A stretch of 64,000 bases of DNA. It comes from Leifsonia sp. AK011. Lineage in GTDB: Bacteria; Actinomycetota; Actinomycetes; Actinomycetales; Microbacteriaceae. The notes beneath the pieces were generated by a model, which saw only the letters and a program-made list of their open reading frames with translations, was not told where the DNA came from and searched no databases. A program made the translations under genes and the position numbers. The stretch is taken from the NCBI RefSeq assembly GCF_013410945.1, contig NZ_JACCCH010000001.1, positions 2,108,001 to 2,172,000 of the forward strand, in the 5' to 3' direction. Below, one piece after another: positions 42,366 to 51,179 of this stretch; position 1 is the first letter of the stretch; each line of letters opens with the position of its first letter.

Positions 42366-42674
42366 CTAGCGCTGGCCGGGAACGTTCGACCTCAGCACCT
42401 CGAGCCGAGCGCGGTACTCCTTCTCGTCGATGTCGCCCTGGGCGAATCGCTCGGCGAGGGTGGACTCCGCACTGCGGGCGGCCCAGGCTCCCGGGTAGTG
42501 TCCGGGGCCCCACCCTGCGCGCGCCCAGCGGCGTCGACCGAGGCCGACGAACAGGGCGATCAGCGCGAACCAGAAGAGCGGGATGAGGAAGAGGAAGATC
42601 CAACCGAAGCCGAAGCCGAAGCCCGGGCCGTGCTCGGCGAGCTGCGTCGCGGCGAGAGCGAGTGAGGGAGTCAT
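42366..42674 (-). CDS. SHOCT-domain small membrane protein
   Basis: This 102-residue protein has a Gly/Phe-rich stretch and one transmembrane helix (about 23-45), a basic cytoplasmic linker, and a C-terminal SHOCT motif (AERFAQGDIDEKEYRARLEV). SHOCT domains are short helical modules at the ends of many bacterial membrane proteins; their role is thought to be oligomerisation. It stands between azlC and the response regulator gene, all on one strand. Confidence 0.8.
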   Translation of the reverse strand: MTPSLALAATQLAEHGPGFGFGFGWIFLFLIPLFWFALIALFVGLGRRRWARAGWGPGHYPGAWAARSAESTLAERFAQGDIDEKEYRARLEVLRSNVPGQR

Positions 42675-42780
42675 GGGGTGTCCAATCGTGACGATCAGTG
42701 CCCGGGAGGGCTCCCGAGCGTCTGTATCCAGCCTCGCGATTCACGACCAAGCACACATCGGCCGGGTGGCGACACCTGGG

Positions 42781-43440
42781 CTACTCCCCCGGACGTACCA
42801 GTCCGGTCTCGTACGCCACGACGACTAATTGCACCCGGTCCCTGGCCGCGAGCTTCGACATGATGCGCGACACGTGCGTCTTCGCCGTGAGGGGGCTCAG
42901 GAACAGTTCGCGCCCGATCTCGTCGTTGGTCATACCTCGGCCGACGAGGGCGAGCACCTCGCGCTCGCGCTCGGTGATGGCGGAGAGGATCGTGGCATCC
43001 GGCGCCTCATGGAGCTGGCTCGAGATTCGCTCGAGCAGTCGCCGCGTCACGCCGGGGCTCAGCAGAGCGTCGCCGGCAGCGACCACACGCACGGCACGGA
43101 TGAACTCTGCGGGCTCGGTGTCCTTCACGAGAAATCCACTCGCACCAGCACGGATGGCACGGCCGACGTATTCGTCGAGCTCGAAGGTCGTCACGATCAC
43201 GATGTGGGTCTCCGCGAGTTCCTTCTTCGCCACGAGCTGCTCGGTCGCCCACAGGCCGTCACCGTCGGGCATCCGGATGTCCATGAGAACCACATCAGGA
43301 CGGGTGCGCGTGACGACGGAGACCGCCTCGGCAGCGGTTCCCGCCTCACCGACGATCTCGATGTCTGGCTCGGCCTCCAGCAGGCTGCGGAAGCCTGCAC
43401 GGATGAGCTGCTGGTCGTCGGCGATCACCACACGGATCAT
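42781..43440 (-). CDS. NarL/LuxR-type response regulator
   Basis: This 219-residue regulator has a receiver domain (D8, D9 and phosphoacceptor D54 in VLMDIRMPDG) and a LuxR-type C-terminal helix-turn-helix (ITEREREVLALVGRGMTNDE, then LSPLTAKTHVSRIMSKL). It overlaps the upstream histidine kinase gene by 4 nt, so the two form a coupled two-component system. Its targets are unknown. Confidence 0.95.
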   Translation of the reverse strand: MIRVVIADDQQLIRAGFRSLLEAEPDIEIVGEAGTAAEAVSVVTRTRPDVVLMDIRMPDGDGLWATEQLVAKKELAETHIVIVTTFELDEYVGRAIRAGASGFLVKDTEPAEFIRAVRVVAAGDALLSPGVTRRLLERISSQLHEAPDATILSAITEREREVLALVGRGMTNDEIGRELFLSPLTAKTHVSRIMSKLAARDRVQLVVVAYETGLVRPGE

Positions 43441-44663
43441 CGGCTCTCCTTCGTCGGGATCCTGGCGCTCACGCGCGTACCGCCGAGCGGTGACGCGGAG
43501 TGCGTGAGGCTGCCACCGAGGAGCTCGGCGCGCTCGCGCATCCCGAGGATGCCGCGCCCATCCCCCGCAGACTCGCCCTGCAGCCCAACGCCGTCATCGT
43601 CGACCGTGAGCACGTAGTCGGCGCCCTCCAGGTGCAGCGAAACGACAGCCCGCCCGGCACTCGAGTGGCGGACGATGTTGGTGAGCGACTCCTGAACGAT
43701 CCGGTATAGCGCAAGCTGAACTGCCTGCGGCGCGTTCTCCACGTCCGAGTCGAGCGTGACGTCGATGCCCTGCGACGTGACGGATGCCACGAGCCCCGGC
43801 AACCGCGACAGGTCCGGCTCCGGAACCAGAGGAGCATCCGGGTCCCGATCGCTCGACCGGAGGACGCCGAGCACGGAGCGCACCTCGTCGAGCGCCGTCT
43901 TACTCGTCTCCTTGATGCTGGCGAGGGCCTCGGCCGCTTTGTCCGGCTGCTTCTCCATGAGGTGGAGACCAACTCCGGCCTGCACGTTGATCTGGCTGAG
44001 CGAGTGCGCGAGAACGTCGTGGAGTTCGCGAGCGATGCGCACTCGTTCGGCCTGGGCTTCGGTCTGGCGCCGCTGCGCAACCGTCCTGCGGTAGTCGGCG
44101 AGCATCTCGCGACGGCCGCGCATCGCCTCCCCGACGCCGAAGACGAGCAACAGGCCGAAGGTGGTGATCGCGACCCCGACCGGACTCCACTCGCGCCCCA
44201 ACAGGAGTCCCAATCCGAGTGAACCCGCCCAGACGATGCCCACGCTCAACCACGCCCACGCCCGCGCTCGACGGACGAGCGCGCCTACGACAGCAAAGGC
44301 GAGCGCGAAATAGGGCGGACCGCCCATGCCCTGAGTGATGAAGAAATCGACGCTGCCGAGAAGACTCACGACGAGCACGACGGGCCCAGGAAAACGCCGG
44401 GCACCAAGCAGGGCGAGCGGCCCGGCCAGGGCAAGAAACACGCCGACCGCTTCCCGCGGCGTGGGCCCCTGGGCGAGGAGCCAGTACAGGCTGCTGGGCA
44501 CCTGCAGCACGAGGGAGACGACGACCGGGATGAGCAAGCGTGCTCGCGCGGACACCCGCCGGCGGGGTTCCGGCCAGTCGTAGGCCCAGCGATCGTGCCA
44601 GCCTTCTGGTGCGCCATCCCATCGCCCGCGCCAGTGGGCACGGTTGGAGCGAGGATCACGCAT
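43437..44663 (-). CDS. Sensor histidine kinase (HisKA_3 / NarL-type)
   Basis: This 408-residue membrane kinase has about five or six N-terminal transmembrane helices (residues 43-180), a dimerisation and phosphoacceptor domain with H215 in ARELHDVLAHSLSQ, and a GHKL ATPase domain with VDDDGVGL and GRGILGMRERAELLGG. It lacks a large extracellular sensor, so the signal is probably sensed in or near the membrane. The ATG follows TAGCAT by 6 nt. It phosphorylates the response regulator encoded next. Confidence 0.95.
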   Translation of the reverse strand: MRDPRSNRAHWRGRWDGAPEGWHDRWAYDWPEPRRRVSARARLLIPVVVSLVLQVPSSLYWLLAQGPTPREAVGVFLALAGPLALLGARRFPGPVVLVVSLLGSVDFFITQGMGGPPYFALAFAVVGALVRRARAWAWLSVGIVWAGSLGLGLLLGREWSPVGVAITTFGLLLVFGVGEAMRGRREMLADYRRTVAQRRQTEAQAERVRIARELHDVLAHSLSQINVQAGVGLHLMEKQPDKAAEALASIKETSKTALDEVRSVLGVLRSSDRDPDAPLVPEPDLSRLPGLVASVTSQGIDVTLDSDVENAPQAVQLALYRIVQESLTNIVRHSSAGRAVVSLHLEGADYVLTVDDDGVGLQGESAGDGRGILGMRERAELLGGSLTHSASPLGGTRVSARIPTKESR

Positions 44664-44669
44664 GCCTCG

Positions 44670-44675
44670 ATGCTA
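44670..44675 (-). promoter_or_regulatory. -10 box, leaderless start of histidine kinase
   Basis: TAGCAT on the minus strand, 6 nt (CGAGGC) before the ATG. The next 100 bp contain no gene before the tRNA-Asn terminator. Confidence 0.5.
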
Positions 44676-44782
44676 TGCCCGCAGTAGCACCGCGCCATCG
44701 GCTGCCGGGTGCTCGATACGTACTCCCGTGGGAGTACGACTTCTTCACACGTCCGTGGGAGCTCGCCGACCGGAAAAGTAAA

Positions 44783-44810
44783 AACCCCCAGTCGTGGAGG
44801 ACTGGGGGTT
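44783..44810 (-). terminator. Rho-independent terminator of tRNA-Asn
   Basis: On the minus strand AACCCCCAGTC pairs perfectly with GACTGGGGGTT (11 bp, 6-nt loop), followed by a T-rich tail (TTTTTACTTTT). It begins 3 nt after the tRNA end. Confidence 0.9.
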
Positions 44811-44813
44811 TAG

Positions 44814-44886
44814 CTCCCCGAGTTGGACTCGAACCAACAACCTATCGGTTAACAGCCGATTGCTCTGCCAATTGAGCTATCGAGGA
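44814..44886 (-). tRNA. tRNA-Asn (anticodon GUU)
   Basis: A 73-nt cloverleaf on the minus strand. The acceptor TCCTCGA pairs with TCGGGGA and G is the discriminator. The D arm is AGCTCAATTGGCAGAGC. The anticodon stem ATCGG/CCGAT encloses CTGTTAA (anticodon GTT), and the T arm contains GGTTCGAGTCC. The 3' CCA is not encoded. Confidence 0.96.
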
Positions 44887-44964
44887 TCGCTTTTCAGCTT
44901 GTCCACTTTAGCAAAGGAACGGGGGTCTCCAAATCCACTCCAGCTCCGGGGCAAAAACCCCTAG

Positions 44965-45951
44965 TCAGAGCGGGAGAAGGTACGAAGGAGACGGTGCGGG
45001 CGTCGGGTCGGCGACGAGCACGGGCATCCCGTCGACGCCCAGACGGAACGTCGCGACCGAATTCGAGAGCTGGTTGGAGACGTGCAGGAGGTCGCCGTGC
45101 ACGACGGAGTGCCGTGGCCAGTCCCCCGCGCACGAGACGGCACCCACGGGTGTCACCTCGCGGCCGTCGGTGCTCGCGTGGAGCACCGCGATCTGGTTCG
45201 ACCCGCGCAGACCGGCGTAGACGAACCCGCGGGGTCCGAAACTGATCGCCGCCGCCTGATCGGTCGCGACACGACCGGGGAGGGCGACGGATGTCACGCC
45301 GCGAAGCCCCGAGCGGTGGCGCTCGAGCACGTGCAGGTCCTTGGCGTGCTCCCCCAGCACGTAGATGAGGCCGGACGGGTGCCGGACGATATCGCGCGGA
45401 CCGGTGCCGGCAGGGAGTGCGAACTCCCCGGTGCGCGCCAGCCGGCCGCCCTCCACACGGTGTATGAAGATCCTGTCGGCTCCGAGATCCACCGAGAGGA
45501 GTGTCGAGTCGTCGAGCAGGAGACTTGCGTGGGCGTGCGGGCCGTCCTGGGCGGGATGGGGTCCGGAGCCGCTCCCGGGAATGAGTTGCTCCAGGCCAGC
45601 CACGGCACCGGCCGTGTCGAGCGCGATGACACCGAGGTCACCGGTCATGTAGTTGGCGACGACGAGCACTCCGTCAAGCAGCGTGAGGTGGCAGGGCGAG
45701 ACGCCGCCGGAATCCACAACGCCGTCCTCGCGCAGGCTCTCCCCGTCACGCAGGAACGAGCGAACGCGTCCGCTCCCCTCCGCCACGGAGTAGAGGTGCG
45801 ACTGTGAGCTCACGAGGTAGGCCGCCGACGGGGCCTCGACGACGAGCGGGCCCAGCTCGAGGCCGCCGTCGGGGCGCGACGACATGATCGAGATACCGCG
45901 GGCGGTGCCATCCTGATCGCTCCCGAACCCCCCGAGCCACCAGCTCGTCAC
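44965..45951 (-). CDS. Beta-propeller lactonase-family protein
   Basis: This 328-residue protein fits the seven-bladed propeller lactonase family that includes YbhE-type 6-phosphogluconolactonase. Family segments are YLVSSQSHLYSVAEGSG, HPAQDGPHAHASLLLDDSTL, GPRDIVRHPSGLIYVLGE and GDWPRHSVVHGDLLHVSNQ. 6-Phosphogluconolactone hydrolysis is possible, but many relatives have no proven substrate. No signal peptide is visible. Its GTG start overlaps the stop of the ABC ATPase gene by 4 nt, giving a two-gene unit. Confidence 0.82.
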   Translation of the reverse strand: MTSWWLGGFGSDQDGTARGISIMSSRPDGGLELGPLVVEAPSAAYLVSSQSHLYSVAEGSGRVRSFLRDGESLREDGVVDSGGVSPCHLTLLDGVLVVANYMTGDLGVIALDTAGAVAGLEQLIPGSGSGPHPAQDGPHAHASLLLDDSTLLSVDLGADRIFIHRVEGGRLARTGEFALPAGTGPRDIVRHPSGLIYVLGEHAKDLHVLERHRSGLRGVTSVALPGRVATDQAAAISFGPRGFVYAGLRGSNQIAVLHASTDGREVTPVGAVSCAGDWPRHSVVHGDLLHVSNQLSNSVATFRLGVDGMPVLVADPTPAPSPSYLLPL

Positions 45952-46775
45952 GGGTTCGGCGCGAGGTAGCTGAGAGTTCCCGAGAGACTCTGGACGTAGG
46001 GATGCGTCGAGGTCTCGAGCACCGCATCGAGCTCCCCCGCACCCACGATGAGACCCCGGTGCATGACCGCGACGTGCGAGCTCACGCGACGCACCTCGCC
46101 GAGGTCCGCGGTCACGATGAGGGCGGAGAACGCCTGCTGCAGCTGCAGTTCGACGAGTGTGTCGAGGATCGATGCGCGGACGGTGACGTCGATGCCCGCG
46201 GTCGGGTCATCCGCCACCAGGAGAGCGGGCTCGAGGATGAGGGCTCGTGCGATGGCAACGCGCTGGCGCTGGCCCTTGCTGAGTTCGTGGGGGTACTTGT
46301 TCATGGTCGAGAGCGGAAGGCGCACCGCATCGACGAGGGTCGCTACGGCCCGGCCGGCTTCGTCCTGGTCGAACCACCGGTCGCGGGCGAAGATCGGCTC
46401 GGCGATGTTCTCGCCCACGGTGAGACGCGGCGAGAGGTGGTCACCGGCCTCCTGGCGCAGGTACCCGACACCGAGACGCAGCAGGCCGCGCTTACGGGCA
46501 CCGATCCCGCGCACCGTCGTGCCGAGCACCTCGAGTGTTCCACCAGTAATCCTGGGCGAGTCCTCGTCGCGGCGATCCGCCTCGAGCGCAACCGCCTTCG
46601 CGAGGGTCGACTTGCCCGAACCGGTCTCGCCGACAACAGCGACGACCTGGCCGGGAACGATGTCGAGGTCAGCGCCCTCAACCGCGATCGTGCGCGTCTC
46701 CGGGTTGTCCGACGTGTAGCGCATCGTCAGGTCGCGTGCGCGAACGGCGAGCTGCGGCACGGCGGGGGAATCCAT
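45948..46775 (-). CDS. ABC transporter ATP-binding protein (oligopeptide/nickel type)
   Basis: This 275-residue ATPase has Walker A GETGSGKST (49-57), Q-loop Q108, signature LSKGQRQR (165-172) and Walker B LLVADDP. The residue after the Walker B Asp, normally the catalytic Glu, is Asp here (D190). The best family match is the DppD/DppF/NikE group. No permease or binding protein gene is adjacent, so its partners are unknown. The ATG follows TAGTCT by 6 nt, supporting a leaderless start. Confidence 0.88.
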   Translation of the reverse strand: MDSPAVPQLAVRARDLTMRYTSDNPETRTIAVEGADLDIVPGQVVAVVGETGSGKSTLAKAVALEADRRDEDSPRITGGTLEVLGTTVRGIGARKRGLLRLGVGYLRQEAGDHLSPRLTVGENIAEPIFARDRWFDQDEAGRAVATLVDAVRLPLSTMNKYPHELSKGQRQRVAIARALILEPALLVADDPTAGIDVTVRASILDTLVELQLQQAFSALIVTADLGEVRRVSSHVAVMHRGLIVGAGELDAVLETSTHPYVQSLSGTLSYLAPNP

Positions 46776-46781
46776 GCATCC

Positions 46782-46787
46782 AGACTA
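46782..46787 (-). promoter_or_regulatory. -10 box, leaderless start of ABC ATPase
   Basis: TAGTCT on the minus strand, 6 nt (GGATGC) before the ATG, in the 31-bp gap after dnaG. Confidence 0.5.
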
Positions 46788-46806
46788 ACGACTGCGCGAG
46801 CCGCGC

Positions 46807-48690
46807 TCAGTCCCGGAGAGCTCGGCGCTCGGCCTCGACCCGAACCAGATCCCGTTGAACAGCGGCGAAACGTTCGGGCTCTGCCGCAGCATCCAGACGT
46901 TGGAGGCTGCCGAGGAGCTCCCTCGTCTGCCGCAGGAGGTCGCGGTCGATGAGGGCGGACGCGACCCCGCGGCAGTAGATGCCGATCATCTCCGGACGCT
47001 GGGGTATCGGCGCGACCGAGAGCTGCGTCACGAGCGTCGCGTAGGGGCCCGGCACCTGCCCGACGACGCGGCTCACCCAGTCCGGCGCCTCGAGGTGGTC
47101 GAGGGATGCCGCGATCCCGTCACGCACGACCGACAGCGTGCGATCACCGAACTGGGCCCCCACGGCTCGACGTGCGAAGTCCGCCCCGACCTCGCCCGGG
47201 TACTGCAGGATCGCCATGAGCGCGTCGCGCTCCAGGCGAGTGGACGGATCGGTCGGGAGGTTCGTGAGTGATGGTGCGGACTCCTGGGGTGCGACAGGTG
47301 TCGCGCTCTCTCCCCCGCTGCGTTCGTCGCCGCGGCGCGGAGCCTGCGCGGGCGCCGCGCTCTGGCGCTGGGATGACACGGCCCGCTGTACCTCGGTGGG
47401 ATCCATGCCGAGCCATCCCGCGAGGTTACGCACGTAGCCGATCGCGAGAGCCTGGTCGCGGATGCTCGCGACGACCGGTGCTGCCGCACGAAGGGCGGCC
47501 ACCCGTCCCTCGACGGTCTCGAGGTCGTAGCCGTCCAGCACTCGGCGGATCATGAACTCGAACATGGGCTTGCGAGTCTTGATCATGTGGCGCACGGCGT
47601 CATCGCCGCGATTGAGTCGCAGGTCGCACGGGTCGAGGCCATCGGGTGCAACAGCGACGAAGGTCTGGGCAGCAAAACGCTGCTCCTCCGCGAAGGCGCG
47701 GCTCGCCGCCTTCTGCCCGGCATCGTCGGGGTCGAACGTAAAGATGACCTCGCCGGTGCCGCGGGTGTCAGCGTTGTCGACGTCGCCCATCACGCGTCGC
47801 ACCACGCGGATGTGGTCAACGCCGAAGGCGGTCCCACACGTGGCGACCGCCGTCGTGATGCCCGCGAGGTGGCACGCCATGACGTCGGTGTAGCCCTCGA
47901 CGACCACCACCTGACGACCGCGGGAGATGTCCTTCTTGGCGAGGTCGAGCCCGTACAGCACCTGGCTCTTGTGGTAGATCGGGGTGTCCGGGGTGTTGAG
48001 GTACTTGGGCCCCTGATCGTCGTCGAGGAGCTTGCGAGCGCCGAAGCCGACGGTCTGGCCGGTGACATCCCGGATCGGCCAGATGAGACGCCCGCGGAAC
48101 CGGTCGTAGACGTCGCCGCGGTCGCCCTTGCCGATGAGCCCAGCGGTGATGAGCTCCTCTTCGGAGAAGCCGAGTCCCTTGAGGTGCTTGCCGAGTACGC
48201 CACCTCTGGGGGCGAAGCCCACGGAGAACCGCTGCGCAGCGGCGGGGTCGAATCCGCGCTGGCCGAGGAAGACGCGGCCGGGTTCGGCCTCCGGAGTCTC
48301 GAGCTGGGAGACGAAGAAGTCCTCAGCGGCCTTGTTGGCCGCGAGGAGCCTGGCACGATTGCCATGGTCGGGGGCAGCGCCACCGTCCTCGTAGTGGAGC
48401 TCGTAGCCGATGCGTGCAGCCATCCGCTCGACTGCCTCGGCGAACGACACGTGGTCCATCTTCTGCAGGAACGTGAAGACATCGCCGCCCTCACCGCACC
48501 CGAAGCAGTGGTAGAAACCGACCTGGGGCCTCACGTGGAAGCTCGGCGACCGCTCCTCATGGAAGGGACACAGACCCTTCATCGAGCCGCTGCCGGCGCT
48601 CTTGAGGCTCACATAATCGCCGACGATGTCCGCGATGTTCGTGCGCGATCGGACCTCGTCGATATCGCTGCGTTTGATGAGGCCGGGCAC
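46807..48690 (-). CDS. dnaG: DNA primase
   Basis: This 627-residue primase makes RNA primers at the replication fork. The zinc ribbon has C41, H44, C62 and C65 (LCPFHEERSPSF and YHCFGCGEGGD). The Toprim core is marked by VVVVEGYTDVMACHLAG (about residue 265) and TFDPDDAG. A Pro/Gln/Arg-rich linker (about 445-475) leads to the C-terminal helicase-interaction domain. The GTG start lies 6 nt after a TAGAAT -10 box. It sits downstream of dgt on the same strand, an order common in actinobacteria. Confidence 0.97.
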   Translation of the reverse strand: MPGLIKRSDIDEVRSRTNIADIVGDYVSLKSAGSGSMKGLCPFHEERSPSFHVRPQVGFYHCFGCGEGGDVFTFLQKMDHVSFAEAVERMAARIGYELHYEDGGAAPDHGNRARLLAANKAAEDFFVSQLETPEAEPGRVFLGQRGFDPAAAQRFSVGFAPRGGVLGKHLKGLGFSEEELITAGLIGKGDRGDVYDRFRGRLIWPIRDVTGQTVGFGARKLLDDDQGPKYLNTPDTPIYHKSQVLYGLDLAKKDISRGRQVVVVEGYTDVMACHLAGITTAVATCGTAFGVDHIRVVRRVMGDVDNADTRGTGEVIFTFDPDDAGQKAASRAFAEEQRFAAQTFVAVAPDGLDPCDLRLNRGDDAVRHMIKTRKPMFEFMIRRVLDGYDLETVEGRVAALRAAAPVVASIRDQALAIGYVRNLAGWLGMDPTEVQRAVSSQRQSAAPAQAPRRGDERSGGESATPVAPQESAPSLTNLPTDPSTRLERDALMAILQYPGEVGADFARRAVGAQFGDRTLSVVRDGIAASLDHLEAPDWVSRVVGQVPGPYATLVTQLSVAPIPQRPEMIGIYCRGVASALIDRDLLRQTRELLGSLQRLDAAAEPERFAAVQRDLVRVEAERRALRD

Positions 48691-48696
48691 GCGTCG

Positions 48697-48702
48697 ATTC
48701 TA
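48697..48702 (-). promoter_or_regulatory. -10 box, leaderless start of dnaG
   Basis: TAGAAT on the minus strand, 6 nt (CGACGC) before the GTG start. It lies in the 56-bp gap between dgt and dnaG. Confidence 0.55.
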
Positions 48703-48746
48703 CGGTCGCCGCGGGGCGACACCTCGGAGACTGTGCACGTCGCCCG

Positions 48747-50003
48747 TCAGCCGACGAGGCGGGCGTGCCATTCGTTGGCCGACTGGTCGGTGAGGGAGGC
48801 GACCTGGTCGACGATGACGCGTTTGCGCGCGTTGTCATCGGCCGCGGCATCCCAGTCGGCACGGAACCCCACATCGAGATTCGCGCCACCCGTCCAGAGC
48901 AGCACGTCGGCAAGCTCGCTGAGCTGGTCGCGCTGCTGCGCGTAGATGGGGCGGCGGGCGTTCGTCGACATCACGAAGGCCGCGACGATGCCCTTGAGTA
49001 CGGCGATCTCCGCCTGGATGTCACGGGGCACGACGATCCCGCCACCGAAGCGCGCAAGCGAGCCGGGGTGGGCCTCCCGCGTGGCCTGGACGGCGGCTCC
49101 GGCGAATCGACCGATGAGCTGGCTCGTGAGGTTCTTGAGGCGGCCGTGGTCGCGACGACTCGCGTCCCACCGGTCGATCCAGAAGTCCAGGCTGTCGAGG
49201 CGATCGAATGCTGCGATGAGTTCGTCGTGCGAGAGCTCGCCGCCGATCCACGCGAACATGGAGTTCACGAGCTCGTCGTGGTCGACGCGGGCCCCGAGCG
49301 CCGGAACATCGATGAACCCGCCGACGATCGCATCCTCGAAGTCGTGCACGGAGTAGGCGATGTCGTCGGAGAGGTCCATGACCTGTGCCTCGATGCAGAG
49401 CGTGCCCTCGGGTGCACCCTCGCGCATCCACGTGAACGCGGCAACGTCGTCGTCGTAGTAGCCGTACTTGCTGCGCCCGCTCGGGTCGGGAACGCCCCGC
49501 ACACGCGGCCACGGGTACTTGCAGCTCGCGTCGAGGCTCGCACGCGTGAGGTTGAGGCCGAAGCTCTCGCCGTCGGTGCCGAAGACCTTCGGCTCGATGC
49601 GGGTGAGGAGTCTGAGGGTCTGGGCGTTGCCCTCGAAGCCGCCGATATCAGCGGCCCACTCGTTGAGGGCCCGCTCGCCGTTGTGGCCGAAGGGCGGGTG
49701 GCCGAGATCGTGCGAGAGGCAGGCGGTGTCCACGACGTCGGGATCGAGGCCGAGACTGTCGGCGAGTTCGCGGCCGACCTGGGCGACCTCGAGCGAGTGT
49801 GTGAGCCGGTTGCGCGCGAAGTCGGCACCGGCGGCGGGGCTCAGCACCTGGGTCTTGGCGGCAAGACGTCGCAGCGCGCTCGAGTGCAGGACGCGTGCCC
49901 TGTCCCGCGCGAAGTCGCTGCGACGACTCGAGTGCTCCTCGGGCAGGCGGCGGTCGGCATCCGACGCGGAGTAACCGTCGGTCGATCCGGTGTTCTCAGG
50001 CAA
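48747..50003 (-). CDS. dgt: dGTPase-like HD triphosphohydrolase
   Basis: This 418-residue protein is a deoxynucleoside triphosphate triphosphohydrolase of the HD superfamily. Metal ligands lie in RLTHSLEV (H69) and CLSHDLGHPPFGH (H98, D99), with a later Asp in VMDLSDDIAYSVHD. The enzyme lowers dNTP pools. The start is a TTG 5 nt after the dus stop codon, so it is probably coupled to dus translation. Most actinobacteria keep it directly upstream of dnaG, as here. Confidence 0.93.
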   Translation of the reverse strand: MPENTGSTDGYSASDADRRLPEEHSSRRSDFARDRARVLHSSALRRLAAKTQVLSPAAGADFARNRLTHSLEVAQVGRELADSLGLDPDVVDTACLSHDLGHPPFGHNGERALNEWAADIGGFEGNAQTLRLLTRIEPKVFGTDGESFGLNLTRASLDASCKYPWPRVRGVPDPSGRSKYGYYDDDVAAFTWMREGAPEGTLCIEAQVMDLSDDIAYSVHDFEDAIVGGFIDVPALGARVDHDELVNSMFAWIGGELSHDELIAAFDRLDSLDFWIDRWDASRRDHGRLKNLTSQLIGRFAGAAVQATREAHPGSLARFGGGIVVPRDIQAEIAVLKGIVAAFVMSTNARRPIYAQQRDQLSELADVLLWTGGANLDVGFRADWDAAADDNARKRVIVDQVASLTDQSANEWHARLVG

Positions 50004-50008
50004 TAGTC

Positions 50009-51163
50009 CTAGCCGCCACTCGTGCTGAGCTCGGCCTCGACCAGTTCAGCCTGGTGCGTCTCCTGCAGCTCCCGGCTGTCGAGCCAGCCCTGCGGCAGCG
50101 AGGGGTTCTTGGGGGTACCCGCGCGACCGCGTTGGCCCTCGGCATCCGCGCCCGGGTATGGCTGGTCGGCATCGAGCTGGGCGAGCAGGTCATCGAGCTC
50201 CTGCAGCGAACGAACCGTGGCAAGACTTGCGCGAAGTTCGCCGCCGACCGAATAGCCCTTGAAGTACCAGGCGACGTGCTTGCGGATGTCACGGCACGCG
50301 CGATCCTCCTCGCCGAAGAACTCCACGAGGAGCTCGGCGTGACGCCGGAACGCGTCGGCGACGAAGCCCAGGTTCGGCTCGTGCTTCACCCGATCCCCTG
50401 TGAACGCAGCGGCGAGGTCCCCGAAGAGCCACGGACGACCGAGGCAGCCGCGGCCGACGACAACCCCGTCGCATCCGGTCTCGTCAACCATGCGCAGCGC
50501 GTCATCGGCGCTCCAGATGTCGCCGTTGCCGAGGATCGGCGTGTTCGTGATCGTGTTCTTGAGCTTCTCGATGGCCGACCAGTCGGCGGTGCCGGAGTAG
50601 AACTCGGCCGCCGTGCGGGCATGGAGGGCGATGCTCGCCACCCCGGCGCCCTCAGCAGCCTTCGCGGCCTCGATGTACGTGAGGTGGTCGGAGTCGATGC
50701 CCTTGCGCATCTTCACGGTCAGCGGGATGTCACCTGCCGCTGCCACGGCACGCTCGACGATCTCGCGGAACAACCCGAGCTTCCACGGTAGGGCAGCTCC
50801 CCCGCCCTTGCGCGTGACCTTGGGCACGGGACAGCCGAAGTTGAGGTCGATGTGGTCGGCGCGGTCCTCGGCGACGAGCATCGTCACCGCCTCGGCGACG
50901 GTCTTGGGGTCGACACCGTAGAGCTGGATGCTGCGTGTCGTCTCCGACTCGTGGTGCGTGATCAACCGCATGCTCTCGGGTGTGCGCTCCACGAGAGCGC
51001 GACTCGTGATCATCTCGGACACGTAGAGGCCCGCACCGTACTCGCGGCAGAGGCGACGGAATGCCGTGTTGGTGATGCCCGCCATGGGTGCGAGCACGAC
51101 GGGAACGTCGAGCTCGAGGGGGCCGATGCGCAAAGGTGCGGCCGTGGCTGGGAGAATGGTCAC
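50009..51163 (-). CDS. dus: tRNA-dihydrouridine synthase
   Basis: This 385-residue flavoenzyme reduces uridine to dihydrouridine in tRNA D-loops. The FMN barrel starts with VVLAPMAGITNTAFRRLC. The catalytic cysteine is C111 in DLNFGCPVPKVTRKGGGAAL. A DusB-like C-terminal helical domain follows. The chosen GTG start (V-T-I-L-P-A-T) lies in a 32-bp palindrome and touches the GTG of the divergent deacylase gene; the longer frame to 51349 runs through that gene and is rejected. dgt follows after 5 bp. Confidence 0.94.
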   Translation of the reverse strand: MTILPATAAPLRIGPLELDVPVVLAPMAGITNTAFRRLCREYGAGLYVSEMITSRALVERTPESMRLITHHESETTRSIQLYGVDPKTVAEAVTMLVAEDRADHIDLNFGCPVPKVTRKGGGAALPWKLGLFREIVERAVAAAGDIPLTVKMRKGIDSDHLTYIEAAKAAEGAGVASIALHARTAAEFYSGTADWSAIEKLKNTITNTPILGNGDIWSADDALRMVDETGCDGVVVGRGCLGRPWLFGDLAAAFTGDRVKHEPNLGFVADAFRRHAELLVEFFGEEDRACRDIRKHVAWYFKGYSVGGELRASLATVRSLQELDDLLAQLDADQPYPGADAEGQRGRAGTPKNPSLPQGWLDSRELQETHQAELVEAELSTSGG

Positions 51164-51179
51164 GTGACGATTCTCCCAG
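51148..51179. promoter_or_regulatory. 32-bp palindrome with abutting divergent leaderless starts
   Basis: The half-sites CTGGGAGAATGGTCAC and GTGACGATTCTCCCAG match at 15 of 16 positions. The central CACGTG holds both start codons: GTG on the plus strand (51164-51166) and GTG on the minus strand (51163-51161). Each strand has GAGAAT exactly 6 nt before its GTG, so each promoter lies in the first codons of the other gene. Confidence 0.7.
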
